The notes under the pieces were generated by a model. The model was given only the letters and a program-made list of their open reading frames with translations, ran no database searches and was not told the origin of the DNA. A program made the position numbers and the translations under genes. Shown here piece after piece: positions 21,664-31,330 of a stretch of 64,000 nucleotides of DNA; the first letter of the stretch is position 1, and every line of letters begins with the position of its first letter. Origin of the DNA: Phascolarctos cinereus (Eukaryota; Chordata; Mammalia; Diprotodontia; Phascolarctidae); NCBI RefSeq assembly GCF_002099425.1, contig NW_018343955.1, positions 11,518,001 to 11,582,000 on the forward strand. Direction: 5' to 3'.

Positions 21664-22448
21664 AGCTTCAGGAGTTTTGTGCAGCTGTTTTCAGAGATAC
21701 TTCTAGGGACCTGTAAATTTTCAGTTCATCCAAGGCGCTATGATCAAGAAGAGCGAGGTGTTTACTCCTTTCCTGGCCTGTGCTCTGTTCTGTGAGTGAC
21801 CACAAGTACTCTTTTCTGTCTTGGAACTATGAAGAGGATTCTAACTCCACAGCCACTACAAGCTCCACCTCGCCAGTGCTCCTCCTTGCCCCAGGGTCGC
21901 CACCCAGAGCTGTGACCCAGATCCAAGCATGGCAATGTAAGAGAATCCTGCTTCAGCATCAGCAAAGAAATCCCTGCAATCCTCCTCTGATCAGACACTG
22001 GATTCCCCCTCGGTCTGTGGGCCAGAAGCTCAGGAGGCAGCCGCCACCCCAGGGCCGTGCTCTGGGACTGGAGCTGGGACCCCTCACTTCTCTTTCACCG
22101 CGGACACAGACTTTTCCTACTGACCTTCTAAGTTGTTTTTGGCATTCATGGGTTGAGAAGTCTAGAAACTGCCACAGTTGCTCATGATTCAGCCCTTTGA
22201 GGACTACTCCAAGTTCACTGTGGCCTGCACACCCATGCTGAACTGAGTTCCTCTGCCAGCCACATGTGATAGACCTTTCTAATCACCCATCCAGGTTGTC
22301 TTGGGCTGGAAATTTACTTCACTCTGTCTTTTTGTGGGTTATGCTGCTTTAGAATTTGTTTAGTGCCATTTTGTATAGGTATTTGGAGGGATTTGGGGGA
22401 GAGCTCAAGCAAGTCACTACTTTTACTCCGCCATCTTGGCTCTGCCTC
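21664..22448 (-). mobile_element. L1/HAL1 5'UTR fragment, no 3' part
   Basis: The right edge is the reverse of the element start (GAGCCAAGATGGCGGAGTAA read on the minus strand). It runs leftward through the GC-rich 5'UTR and stops at CAGCTGTTTTCAGAGATACT, just before where ORF1 would begin. It aligns along its length with 24301-25070 in the HAL1. The 135-codon plus-strand frame at 21780-22187 and the 78-codon minus-strand frame are frames through this UTR, not genes. Confidence 0.85.
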
Positions 22449-22449
22449 A

Positions 22450-23560
22450 GAAAAAAATTTCAAGAATCAAAATGATAAAAAAAAATACAAGTGAAAAAGA
22501 AGGGTTCTTAGAAGTAGATCTCAAAATGCATTACAAAGCAGTAATCAGCAAAAACAAGAAACAAACAAAGAAACCTACCTGACACTTGTTTAAAAATTAA
22601 GAGACTTATCAGTCAAATAGAATAGGTACACAATTGCTAAAAAAAAATTACTACCATAGCATAGTATTAAATTAAGTCAAAGATCCCAGTTACTGCAATA
22701 AAACTCAATATGTGAGAAAAAAAATTCTAGAAAAACTGGAAAGCATCCTGTCAGAAGTTAAGATTAAAACATCTCACTACATATACCAAGGTGAGCTACA
22801 AATGGATATATAACTTAGATATAAAAGGGCCACATAAACAAATTAAAGGAACATGAAAGGAATACCTTTCAAAACCATGGATATGGCAAGAGTTTATTAA
22901 CAAAGGAGTAGAGAGAATCAAAAATAAAATGGACTATTTTGCCCACATACAATTTTTTAAAAAAAGATTTTGTACAAATTGTGCAGTTAAAATTAGGAGG
23001 GAAAGAGTTAACTGGATTTGAAGCAAGTTTCTCTGATAAAACCTTATATTTAAGCTACACAAGGAACAGATTCAAATACATAAGAACACATCAATTCCCA
23101 AATGGATAAATTGTCAAATAATCTGAATTTGCCACTTATCAAAGAAAGAGAAAAAAGACACATATGCCCCAAAATATTTACAGCAAGTCTTTTGAGAGCA
23201 GCAAAAAACTGGAAACTTAGGGGATGCCCATCACATTGGGGAATGGCTGAGAAAATTATGGTATATGGATTTAATACAATATTTTTTTCATCATAAATGA
23301 GGAAAAAGATAGTTTCAGAGAAACCTGGGAAGACTTATATGAACTGATATAAAGTGAAATGACCAGCACCAGGGGGACAATTTATATAACAACTGCCCCA
23401 TAAAAATGGCTTTGGAAACCATAAGAACTCTGATCAATAAAAAGACTAATCATTATTTCGGAGTGTTAGTAAGGCAGCATATTACCCATCTCCTGACAAA
23501 ATGGTGATGTACTGAAGATGCTAAATGAAACATATGTTTTTGAATATAGATATCATAGAA
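22450..23560 (+). mobile_element. old L1 ORF2 C-terminal part and 3'UTR
   Basis: Contains ACCTTATATTTAAGC, the ATAAGAACACATCAATTCCC block and KNWKLRGCPSHWGMAEKIM-like coding at about 23195-23265, then AACCTGGGAAGACTTATATG. This is the ORF2 C-terminal region typical of marsupial L1. It probably continues the old L1 that starts at 18860. Confidence 0.65.
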
Positions 23561-24240
23561 AATTGTCTTGCTTGGAAATGCATATTTGTTGTGAGAATTT
23601 TCTTACTCTTTCTATTAAAGGTGGAGGGAGACAGGTAGGAAAGAGAGGAAAACTGGTGATAAAACTGTAAAATAATGAAAGGAAGGGAGATGAGAGGAGA
23701 CGAGATGAGGGGAGGGGAGACGAGGTGAGGGGAGGAGAGGAGAGGAGAGGGATTACTGCAGTATTTTTCAAATGCAAAGAAAAGAACAGAAAAATGGCCA
23801 AAAGGAAACACAGAAAAGCAGAATAAGTTTGAAAGTTGCCTGTTGAATTTATTATATCCGTTAAAGGAAAAGGAAAACTCTACATAATAGAGATGTACTA
23901 TCTTCTTATTCTGTTCTACTTTGTAGGCAGAAATTCTCATTTGATTTGATGGCTCTGAGCTCATTATATACACTATACAAAATAAGAAAAAAGAGAATTA
24001 TCATTCAAACGATGACTCCCCTCTGGAAAGATTTCAGTTCCTTGATATCTACCTGATTTAATGCATCTCTTATCCCTGTGTCCCACTCCCCCTACAACTC
24101 TCCTAAAAGTGCCTGACATTTAATTTTTTTAAAGAAAGCAATATTCTTTCAGAAATTTCAAGTAATTTTGCAATAACTCTTGAAATAATTGGAGAACTCA
24201 TAATAAATAAATCAAGACAACAACAGATATTAGTTAAGTG
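23561..24240. other. unassigned; purine-rich tract at 23680-23755
   Basis: A GAGGGGAGGGGAGACGAGGT-like purine-rich run may be part of the preceding L1 3'UTR. The 150- and 82-codon minus-strand frames across it are low-complexity Ser/Pro/Leu readings. Nothing else recognised. Confidence 0.4.
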
Positions 24241-24290
24241 GCTATTGTATACAAAAAAAAGGGTTACGTGTTTGAGAAGTATGTCAATAA

Positions 24291-24300
24291 ATTAATTCAA
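24291..24300. repeat. target-site duplication, left copy (HAL1)
   Basis: ATTAATTCAA immediately before the element start; the identical 10 bases are at 27231-27240. The matching A/T-rich context may extend the duplication leftward. Confidence 0.85.
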
Positions 24301-25135
24301 GGGGCAGAGCCAAGATGGCAGAGTGAAAGCAGTGACTTGTTTGAGCTCTCCTCCAAATCCCTCCAAATACTCATAAAAAATGGCTCTAAACAAATTCTGA
24401 AGCAGCAGAACCCACAAAAAGACAGAGTGAAACAAATTTCCAGCCCAAGACAACCTGGATGATTGATCAGAAAGGTGTATTACGCTGGGCTGGGAGCGCA
24501 CCATTGGTGCGCAGGTCGCAGGGAACCTGGAGCAGGCCTCAGAGGACTGAATCGCGGGCAGCTGTGGAGGTTTCCAGACTCCTCAATCCAGGAATGCCAA
24601 AGACAACTTAGAAGGTCAGTGGGAAAAGTCTGTTTCTGTCAGCGGTCAGAGAGAAAGTCGGGGTTTCAGCCCCATTCCCCAAGAGCATGCCGCTGGGGGC
24701 GGGGGGCAGCTGCTTCTTGAGCTTCTGGCCCACAGACTGAGGGGGAATCCAGTGGCTGATCAGACAGGGACTTCAAGGATCTCTTTGCCAGTGCTGAGGC
24801 AGGAATCGCTTGCTTTGCCCGTGTGTGGATCTGGGTCACAGTTCTGGGCAGCAGTGCTGGGGTGAGGAGCAGCACTGGCATGGTGGAGGTTGGAGTGGCT
24901 GTGGAGAGGAACTCCTCCTCACAGTTACAGGACAGAAAGGAATACTTGTGGTTACAGGCCAGGAAAGGAGTAAAAACCTCGCCCCTTATCATACCACCTT
25001 GTGAGAACCGAAAATTTACAGGTCCCTACAAGTATCTCTGAAAACAGCTACACAAACCCCTGAAGCTTGCGGACAGTACACTTTCCACATTGGAAGCAGA
25101 CTCTTACCTTAACAAGGAGTTTAAAACTCAAGTAA
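24301..25135 (+). promoter_or_regulatory. HAL1/L1 5'UTR (internal promoter region)
   Basis: GC-rich and CpG-containing compared with its surroundings, especially 24480-24740. L1-type 5'UTRs hold an internal promoter; that function is inferred from the family. Two partial copies of a unit similar to the tandem units at 62705-63062 occur at about 24840-24990 (CACAGTTCTGGGCAGCAGTG; AGGAATACTTGTGGTTACAG). Confidence 0.6.
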
Positions 25136-25147
25136 TTGGCCAGGATC

Positions 25148-26165
25148 ATGAGCAAGCAGCGCAAAAAGAGTCAGATTATATTATCTTACTTTGGTGACAA
25201 AGAAGATCAAAATATACAACCAGAAGAAGACAACAAAGTCAAAGCTCCTACATCCAAAGCCTCCAAGAAAAATATGAATCAGTCCCAGGCCTTGGAAGAG
25301 CTCAAAAGGGATTTTGAGAAGCAAGTAAGGGAAGTAGAGGAAAAACTGGGAAGAGAAATGAGAGTGATGCAAGAAAATCATGAAAAACAAGTCAACAGCT
25401 TGCTAAAGGAGACCCAAAAAAATACTGAAGAAAATAACACCTTAAAAAAGCCTAACCCAAATGGCAAAAGAGGTCCAAAAAGCCAATGAGGAGAAAAATG
25501 CCCTAAAAAGAAAAATTGGCCAAATGGAAAAGGAAGTCCAAAAGATTACTGAAGAAAATACTTCCTTAAAAATTAGAATAGAGCAATTGGAAGACAGTGA
25601 CTTTATGAGAAATCAAGACACTGTAAAACAAATCCAAAAGAATGAAAAATTAGAAAACAATGTGAAATATCTCATTGGAAAAACAACTGACCTGGAAAAT
25701 AGATCCAGGAGAGAGAATTTAAAAATTATTGGACTATCTGAAAGCCATGATCAAAAAAAGAGCCTAGACATCATCTTTCAAGAAATTATCAAGGAAAACT
25801 GCCCTGATATATTAGAACCAGAGGGCAAAATAGAAATTGAAAGAATCCACAGATCTCCTCCTGAAAGAGATCCCCAAAGGAAAACTCCTAGGAATATTAT
25901 AGCCAAATTCCAGAGTTCCCAGGTCAAGGAGAAAATATTACAAGCTGCCAGAAGGAAACAATTCAAGTACTGTGGAAACACAATCAGGATAACACAAGAT
26001 TTAGCAGCTTCTACATTAAAGGACCGCAGGGCATGGAATATAATATTCCGGAGGGCAAAGGAGATAGGATTACAACCAAGAATCACCTACCCAGCAAAAC
26101 TGAGTATAATCCTTCAGGGGAAAAAATGGTCATTCAGTGAAATAGAGGACTTTCAAGTATTCTGA
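25148..26165 (+). pseudogene. HAL1 ORF1 (L1 ORF1p-like RNA-binding protein), one frameshift
   Basis: Encodes an ORF1p-like nucleic-acid chaperone of about 338 residues in two frames. The N-terminal frame runs 25136/25148-25489: basic start MSKQRKKSQ, then a coiled coil from about residue 40 (EELKRDFEKQVREVEEKLGR). The second frame, 25461-26165, continues the coiled coil (NALKRKIGQMEKEVQKITEE) and then gives the RRM-like core (RRENLKIIGLSE, TPRNIIAKFQ, KEKILQAARRK) and C-terminal domain (TIRITQDLAASTLKDRRAW, LQPRITYPAKLSIIL). These match human L1 ORF1p block by block. The break is a 2-base deficit near 25447-25452, by comparison with the copy at 9.7 kb. I prefer Met 25148 because the 9.7-kb copy also has a Met there. 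Stop at 26163-26165. Confidence 0.9.
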
Positions 26166-27230
26166 TGAAAACACCAGAGCCAAACAGAAAATTTGACTTT
26201 CAAATACAGGACTCCAGTGGAACATGAAGAGGTAAACAGGAAAGAGAAATCATAAGAGACTTATTAAGATTGAACTGTTTACATTCCTGCATGGAAAGAT
26301 GATATTTGTAACTCATGAGACCTTTGTCAGTATTAGGGTAGTTGAAGGAAAAAATTGTATGTATGTATATAGATAGATAGAGGGCACAGGGTGAGTTGAA
26401 GATTAAGGGGTCATATCTGGAGAATAAAATTAAGGGATGAGAGAGGATGATACTCGGAGAAGAAAGGGAGAGGTAGAATGGGGTAAATTATCTCACAAAA
26501 AAAAACAGAAAAGAAAAGTCTCTCACAGTGGAGGGGAAACAGGGGAAGGTGAGAGGGAATGAGGAATCTTATTCTCATAGGATTTGGCTTAAGGAGAGGA
26601 ATAACATACACATTCAATTGGGTATGGAAATCTGTCTTACCTACAGGAAAATAGGGGGAGAAGGGGACAAGAGAGCAGGGGGGTGATAGAGAGGAGCAGA
26701 TTGGGAAAGAGGGTAATCAGAAGCAAATACTTCTGAGGAGGGACAGGGTCAAAAGAAAGAATAGAATAAATGGGAGGGCAGGATAGGATTAAGGGAAATA
26801 GAGTTAGTTTTTCACAACATGTCTACTAAGGAAGTGTTTTGCATAACTGCACATGTACAACCTATATTGAGTTGCTTGCCTTTTCAATGAGGGTGGGTGG
26901 GAGGGAGGAAGAGAGAAAATTTGGAACTCAAAGTTTTAAAAACACATGTTTTTAAAAAAATGTTTTCACATGCAACTGGGAAATAAGAAATACAGGAAAT
27001 GTGGTACAGAAGTGTATCCTGCCCTACAGGGAAATAGAAGGGGAAGGGGATAAGAGAAGGGAGGGGGGAGTGATAGAAGAGAAGGCAGACGAGGGGAAGG
27101 GGTATTCAGAATGCATGCCATCTTGGGGTGGGGGGAGGGGTAAGAAATTTGGAACTCAAAAACTTGTGGAAGTGAATATTGAAAACTAAAAATAAATAAA
27201 TTCATACTAAAAAATTAAATAAATAAATTG

Positions 27231-27240
27231 ATTAATTCAA
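27231..27240. repeat. target-site duplication, right copy (HAL1)
   Basis: ATTAATTCAA, identical to 24291-24300, directly after the A-rich end of the HAL1. Confidence 0.85.
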
Positions 27241-27480
27241 TTGCTACTTATCAAGCCATATTTATCAAGCACCTACTGTGTGAAAAGCATGATTTTAATC
27301 TTGTGAAGCATCTCATCTGTGCAAGATTCTGTCCTAGGCACTGGGGGATACTAAGGTAGATATTACATAGATCTTGATCTTCAAGAATTTCAAATCAAAA
27401 GAGTAAAGAAGATATACACAAAAATAACTATGATGCAAGGGGAACAGTGTCAACAAGCGATATAGAGAAAAGTGCATGGA
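27241..27480 (-). mobile_element. L2 terminal fragment(s)
   Basis: TATCAAGCACCTACTGTGTG and TCTGTCCTAGGCACTGGGGG are the reverse complement of L2 tails; the motif appears twice, so two fragments or an internal duplication are possible. Confidence 0.6.
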
Positions 27481-27872
27481 AATGTGGGGAGTGAAGGATC
27501 ACTTTCAGCCCAGTGAATGCTCAAGTGAATATCTAACCTGAATTCTTCCAATTGGATTTGAGTTTTGTCCTTCAATTCTCTTTGGGAAGAGACTCATCAC
27601 TTCCTATAGCCAGTGGTCATGGACTTCTCCATGTTTCACATAGCTACAGACATACAAAATATCTGGTTAACTATTTAAACAAAAAATATAATGACTATAA
27701 CAATATAGATGGAAAGAATAACAATTAAAACAAATGCTATAAATTATAATGATCAAGCTGGCTCCAAATAGGAGATGTGTGAAGGTAGATCAACTGGATT
27801 CTTTGAAAAGATAGGGACCCATGGATATTGAATACTGAATATAATGGAATACTTTTTAAAAAATATCTTGTT
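27481..27872. other. unassigned sequence, insertion target of the ERV retrocopy
   Basis: No recognised element. It ends in a TTTTTAAAAAATATCTTG stretch just before the retroviral R region, an L1-endonuclease-like target. Confidence 0.4.
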
Positions 27873-28107
27873 TGGCTCAAATTCTTAAAATCTAGCCAAA
27901 GGCTCAGATTCTTAAGATCTGGCCTGCTTGCATTAGTGATACAAGTGCTTAAATTCCTTAAGAGTCTGCCCAATATGGTTGATCTTTAATAAACCTTGTC
28001 TTTGACTGAAAGAAGGCTTGGGTAAAATTCATTCGGGCAGGACCTGCATCTCTTGCCCTTGCTATTTTGGGGTCTCAGCACCCCTAAACCTCTAAACCTT
28101 AACATTT

Positions 28108-28125
28108 TGGTGGCCTATACAGGGA
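28108..28125 (+). other. primer-binding-site-like sequence
   Basis: TGGTGGCCTATACAGGGA directly follows U5 (ending CA at 28103-28104) after a three-T spacer. From memory it best fits the 3' end of tRNA-Ile, with the differences looking like CpG decay. Other tRNAs were not tested by search. Confidence 0.6.
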
Positions 28126-29024
28126 AGCTGCCTAACCCCAAGTTCTTCTCCATCAAAGACTGGAAGGTATGTAAGCCTCAGCAGTTGGGGTCACTCTCCA
28201 AGCACATAGCAAGGCTTGGAGGTGCTTTCTGGGCAGTTACCAGGCTGTCTGGCACTTGGCCTGATACTCTCAGGCTTTTGGTCCACTGGTCCATTTCAAG
28301 GCCGTGGATCTGGGTACACTTTCTGCAGCATAGAGGACAAGGACAGATGCCCTATATGAAAGTGTATGCCCAATTCTGTCAGTTCTCTCAGTGCTAGGGA
28401 ATTGGGAAAACTGCAGGTGTTTTTGGTTCCCTGAGGCTTACTTACTCCCTTCCCTCCACACTCCTGAATCCTCCTTCATGGAGGTTACAGGGAAAAGTTA
28501 GAACAGCTAAAAACAACTTAGCAGATTCTAGAGGTTTTGTAATCAATCGTTAAGGAGTTTGAAACACCTTCTTGCAATCTTGGTTACTCCCTTCCCCCAC
28601 TTCCTTCTCTTAAGTCAAGAGGGAATCTGTTAATCCCTCTCATAGGAGAACAGAATTTCCCTCTCCCTCCACAACTTCTGAATTCAACCCCTACTGCATG
28701 GGCCCCACTGGCAATGGCTTTGGGCTCTGGAGCAACCTTTGCCTGAAAGCATCACCCAGGCCCAGCACATCCTGCTCAAGGTAAAGAAGCTAGCCTCCGA
28801 ACTTGAACTACAGACCATTCACCTACAGTTGGTAGCAAACAGCAAGTACCAGCCAATGTTCTGCCATTATCCCCTGGATGCAGCTTGTACTTGGTTCTAC
28901 TCAACCTCCTCTTTGGGACCCCCTCATAGGCAGGGATAGTTCCATGACCCTTGCCTGTAGGAAGTAGTTTCAGAAGCCAAGACCCTTACCCTTTACCTCA
29001 AAATAATTTGTGTCCCATTTGTTT

Positions 29025-29034
29025 GAGGGGGGAA
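29025..29034 (+). other. polypurine tract before U3
   Basis: GAGGGGGGAA immediately before the TGATGGGG that opens U3. This is the usual place for the plus-strand primer in LTR elements. Confidence 0.7.
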
Positions 29035-29402
29035 TGATGGGGATGGGATCTGAACCCCTACAAGGAAAAGATTATGTCTTTGGGACGTAAACCCCTAAAA
29101 GGAAAAACCTTGGACTTTCCCAAATCCCTGGCATTTGCCTGGGGCTGTAATCCACTCAACTGGCCTTTCACTGTGGCTATGCCCAATCTCCCAATTCTAT
29201 TCTGCTACCTCCTGATTTCCCCTGGATACTTTACTCTCTTAATCCTATCTAGACTCTATTCTCCCTTGGGCACGTGGTCCAGGTCCTTGGTGTTCTGTTC
29301 ACTCCAGCTTACTGGCCACTCCCATCCAGCTCCTTTTTAGACCCCTCCTCCAGTCACCCCACACTGTTTGGCCACTCCTGGATCCCTCCCACAGTCTTTT
29401 TG

Positions 29403-29410
29403 TATATAAG
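29403..29410 (+). promoter_or_regulatory. TATA box of the LTR
   Basis: TATATAAG lies 28 bases upstream of 29431, the point where similarity to the left R copy begins. That spacing supports 29431 as the transcription start and R boundary. Confidence 0.7.
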
Positions 29411-29546
29411 ATTCATCTTGTCTCCATTAAGGAGCTCAGATCCTTAAAATCAAGCCAAAGGCTCAGATTCTTAAGATCTGGCCCACTTGCATTAGCTATA
29501 CAAATGCTTAGATTCCTTAAGAGTCTTCTCAGTATGGCTGATCTTT

Positions 29547-29552
29547 AATAAA
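29547..29552 (+). terminator. polyadenylation signal in R
   Basis: AATAAA, 15 bases before the A tail; the same signal occurs in the left R copy at 27988-27993, where it was read through, as retroviral 5' R regions require. Confidence 0.8.
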
Positions 29553-29589
29553 CCTTGTCTTTGGCTGAAAAAAAAAGAAAGAAAAAAAA

Positions 29590-30085
29590 TCTTCAATTTT
29601 GCTGATCCCTGGGGCAGGGATAATTTGGGTAAGTCATGTAAAAATAAGACACGTATATGATTAGCTTCAACTGGGAATCCAAAACTTTTATCTTGAGACT
29701 TCTCCTTCTGCAGGACTAAGAGTACTGTATAGGACCCTTGGAGAGCAGTTATATATACATCCTTAGCAGTGCAGGTGATTCTAATGCAGAATTATACAGT
29801 CAAGTGACATATCATGAAGAGGTTCATTGAGTTGGTCTTTGTTAAGGGATAACAAGGTTCTTCTATACCTGATGGCAGGTGTGGCTAAATTGTCACAGTG
29901 ATTTGGGGAAGAGGAGATTATATCCACTGGGACATAGAAAAGTAGGTCAATTGCTAGCAGAGCACAAGAAATAGGATTAGTGAAGGTAGGCTTGGAAAGA
30001 AGGAAGAATCCTAGAGTCATATCCAGTCATTCAAAGTGAAAGCCATGGGGAGGTTTTGAGGGAATACAGGGAACTTTATATTACT
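29590..30085. other. unassigned sequence
   Basis: No gene or recognised repeat. Confidence 0.4.
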
Positions 30086-30544
30086 TCACTTGGCTGTCTC
30101 AACAACTCTTTTCTCTCCCTTGGTGAGTGCAGAACCAGTGGGGCAGGGACGCTGTTGGCTGTGGGTACTTACAGGACAGCTTGGTCTCAGTTCCAAGCTA
30201 GAGGGGAGAACTGAAGATCATAGCCATGGGAGGATCCTCAGGGAGCAAGAACATTTCCATCATAGTATGCCAGGGGACCTTAGCTGTGGCTCGGAGTGGA
30301 AAAGGAGTGCAGAGATTGGGCCCAAGACAAAACTCAAAAAACAACACTAAGAAGGACCTGAAGACAGAGGCACCATCACCCACACTCCAGGATTAGAGGT
30401 GATTGTAATAACAAGCTGCTAAAAAAAAAAAATAAGCAGGCAAAGGAGAAAGAACCCAACCATAGACAGCTACTATGGGAATAGATAAGACCAGGGTTCA
30501 TCTTCACAGGAGGATACTGAAGCAAAAAGAAAGCCTCTCCTACC

Positions 30545-31330
30545 CCTAAGGAGTAATGTCAAATGGTCATCTGCCCAAAAAGAATTCATAGAACTCAAAA
30601 AAAGACTTCAAAAATCAAATAAGAGAGATTGAGGAAATTTTTTAAAAATTAAGAACAATCCAAGAAAAACAAGAAGATTATGAAAAGGAAATCAACTGGA
30701 AAAGAAGATTCAAAATCTTCAGGAAGAAAATGACTCTTTGAAAAATCAGAACTGGGCAAGGGGAAGCCAGTGAAATTATAAAAGACCATAAAAATAATAA
30801 AACAAAATATAAGGAATTCAAAATAGAAAGGAATGTGAAACATCTTATAAGAAAAAACAGCTGATCTGGAGAACATGTCAGGAAGAAAAACAAGAATAAT
30901 TGGACTAACTGAAAGCTATGATGAAAAAAAATGTTGATACAATAACACAAGAAATAATTAAGAAAATTGTCCTAAAGTATTAAAACAAGAGGGGAAAGTT
31001 GAAATAGAAAAAATACACTGATCACCACATGAAAGAGATCCTAGGCAGAAAACCAACAGGAATAACATAGCCAAATTCTGAAACTCTGAGGTTAAGGAGA
31101 AAATGTTATAAGCAACAAGAAAAAAAATATAATTCAAATATGGAAGAGTCACAATTAAAATTACACAAAATCTAGCAGAGCTACACTAAAAGACTGCAGG
31201 TCCTAGAACACTATAGATTGGAGAGCAAAAGAATTGGGGTTACAGCCAAAAAATATCATACTCAGTGAAGTTATGTATAATCCTGAATGAAAAAAAATGG
31301 ACATTCAATGAATTGACAGACTTTTAAGAT
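30545..31330 (+). pseudogene. L1 ORF1 pseudogene
   Basis: Aligns by eye with the HAL1 ORF1: AAAGACTTCAAAAATCAAAT (coiled-coil start), AAAACAGCTGATCTGGAGAA, CCACATGAAAGAGATCCTAG, ACACAAAATCTAGCAGAGCT and TTCAATGAATTGACAGACTT (C-terminus). There are stops in every frame, so it is far more decayed than the 25-kb copy. Confidence 0.75.

Larger units (their letters stand above)
24301..27230 (+). mobile_element. HAL1: HAL1 (ORF1-only L1 derivative), nearly full length
   Basis: Starts with GGGGCAGAGCCAAGATGGCA and has a GC-rich 5'UTR (24301-25135), one L1-type ORF1 (25148-26165), then about 1.06 kb of purine-rich 3' sequence with no reverse-transcriptase or endonuclease coding. It ends in GAAAACTAAAAATAAATAAA, the terminus shared with L1 copies here. 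ATTAATTCAA duplications flank it exactly. Half-L1 elements are known in mammals, including marsupials, and are thought to use L1 ORF2p in trans. The 26166-26640 segment resembles the L1 inter-ORF region (compare 60970-61660, minus strand), suggesting that HAL1 arose by joining that region to a 3' end and losing ORF2. Confidence 0.9.
27873..29589 (+). mobile_element. ERV fossil: retrotransposed retroviral mRNA (R-U5-body-U3-R-A)
   Basis: The order is R-U5 (27873-28104), a primer-binding-site-like stretch (28108-28125), an internal body of about 0.9 kb, a purine tract (about 29025-29034), U3 (29035-29430), R (29431-29567) and an A-rich tail (29568-29589). The two R copies align over about 135 bases with roughly 10 percent difference by hand count. 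The left copy lacks U3 and the right copy lacks U5, so this is the structure of a transcript and not of a provirus. The A tail follows AATAAA by 15 bases. Flanks AAAAAATATCTT and AAAAAAAATCTT may be a diverged target-site duplication. The body is too short for full gag-pol-env and I recognise no conserved retroviral motif in it. It looks broken and old. A class I (gamma-like) origin is a guess. Confidence 0.85.

Noticed and set aside
21780-22187. 135-codon plus-strand open frame with many Pro and Arg
   Set aside because: Lies wholly within a minus-strand L1/HAL1 5'UTR that aligns with 24301-25070; GC-rich UTR gives chance open frames.
23521-23973. 150-codon minus-strand frame
   Set aside because: Low-complexity Ser/Pro/Leu/Phe reading of a purine-rich tract next to an L1 3' end; no domain.
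24666-24992. 108-codon minus-strand frame and several plus-strand frames
   Set aside because: All lie in the HAL1 5'UTR and have no domain; they are frames through a GC-rich promoter region.
25778-26086. 102-codon minus-strand frame
   Set aside because: Antisense shadow of HAL1 ORF1.
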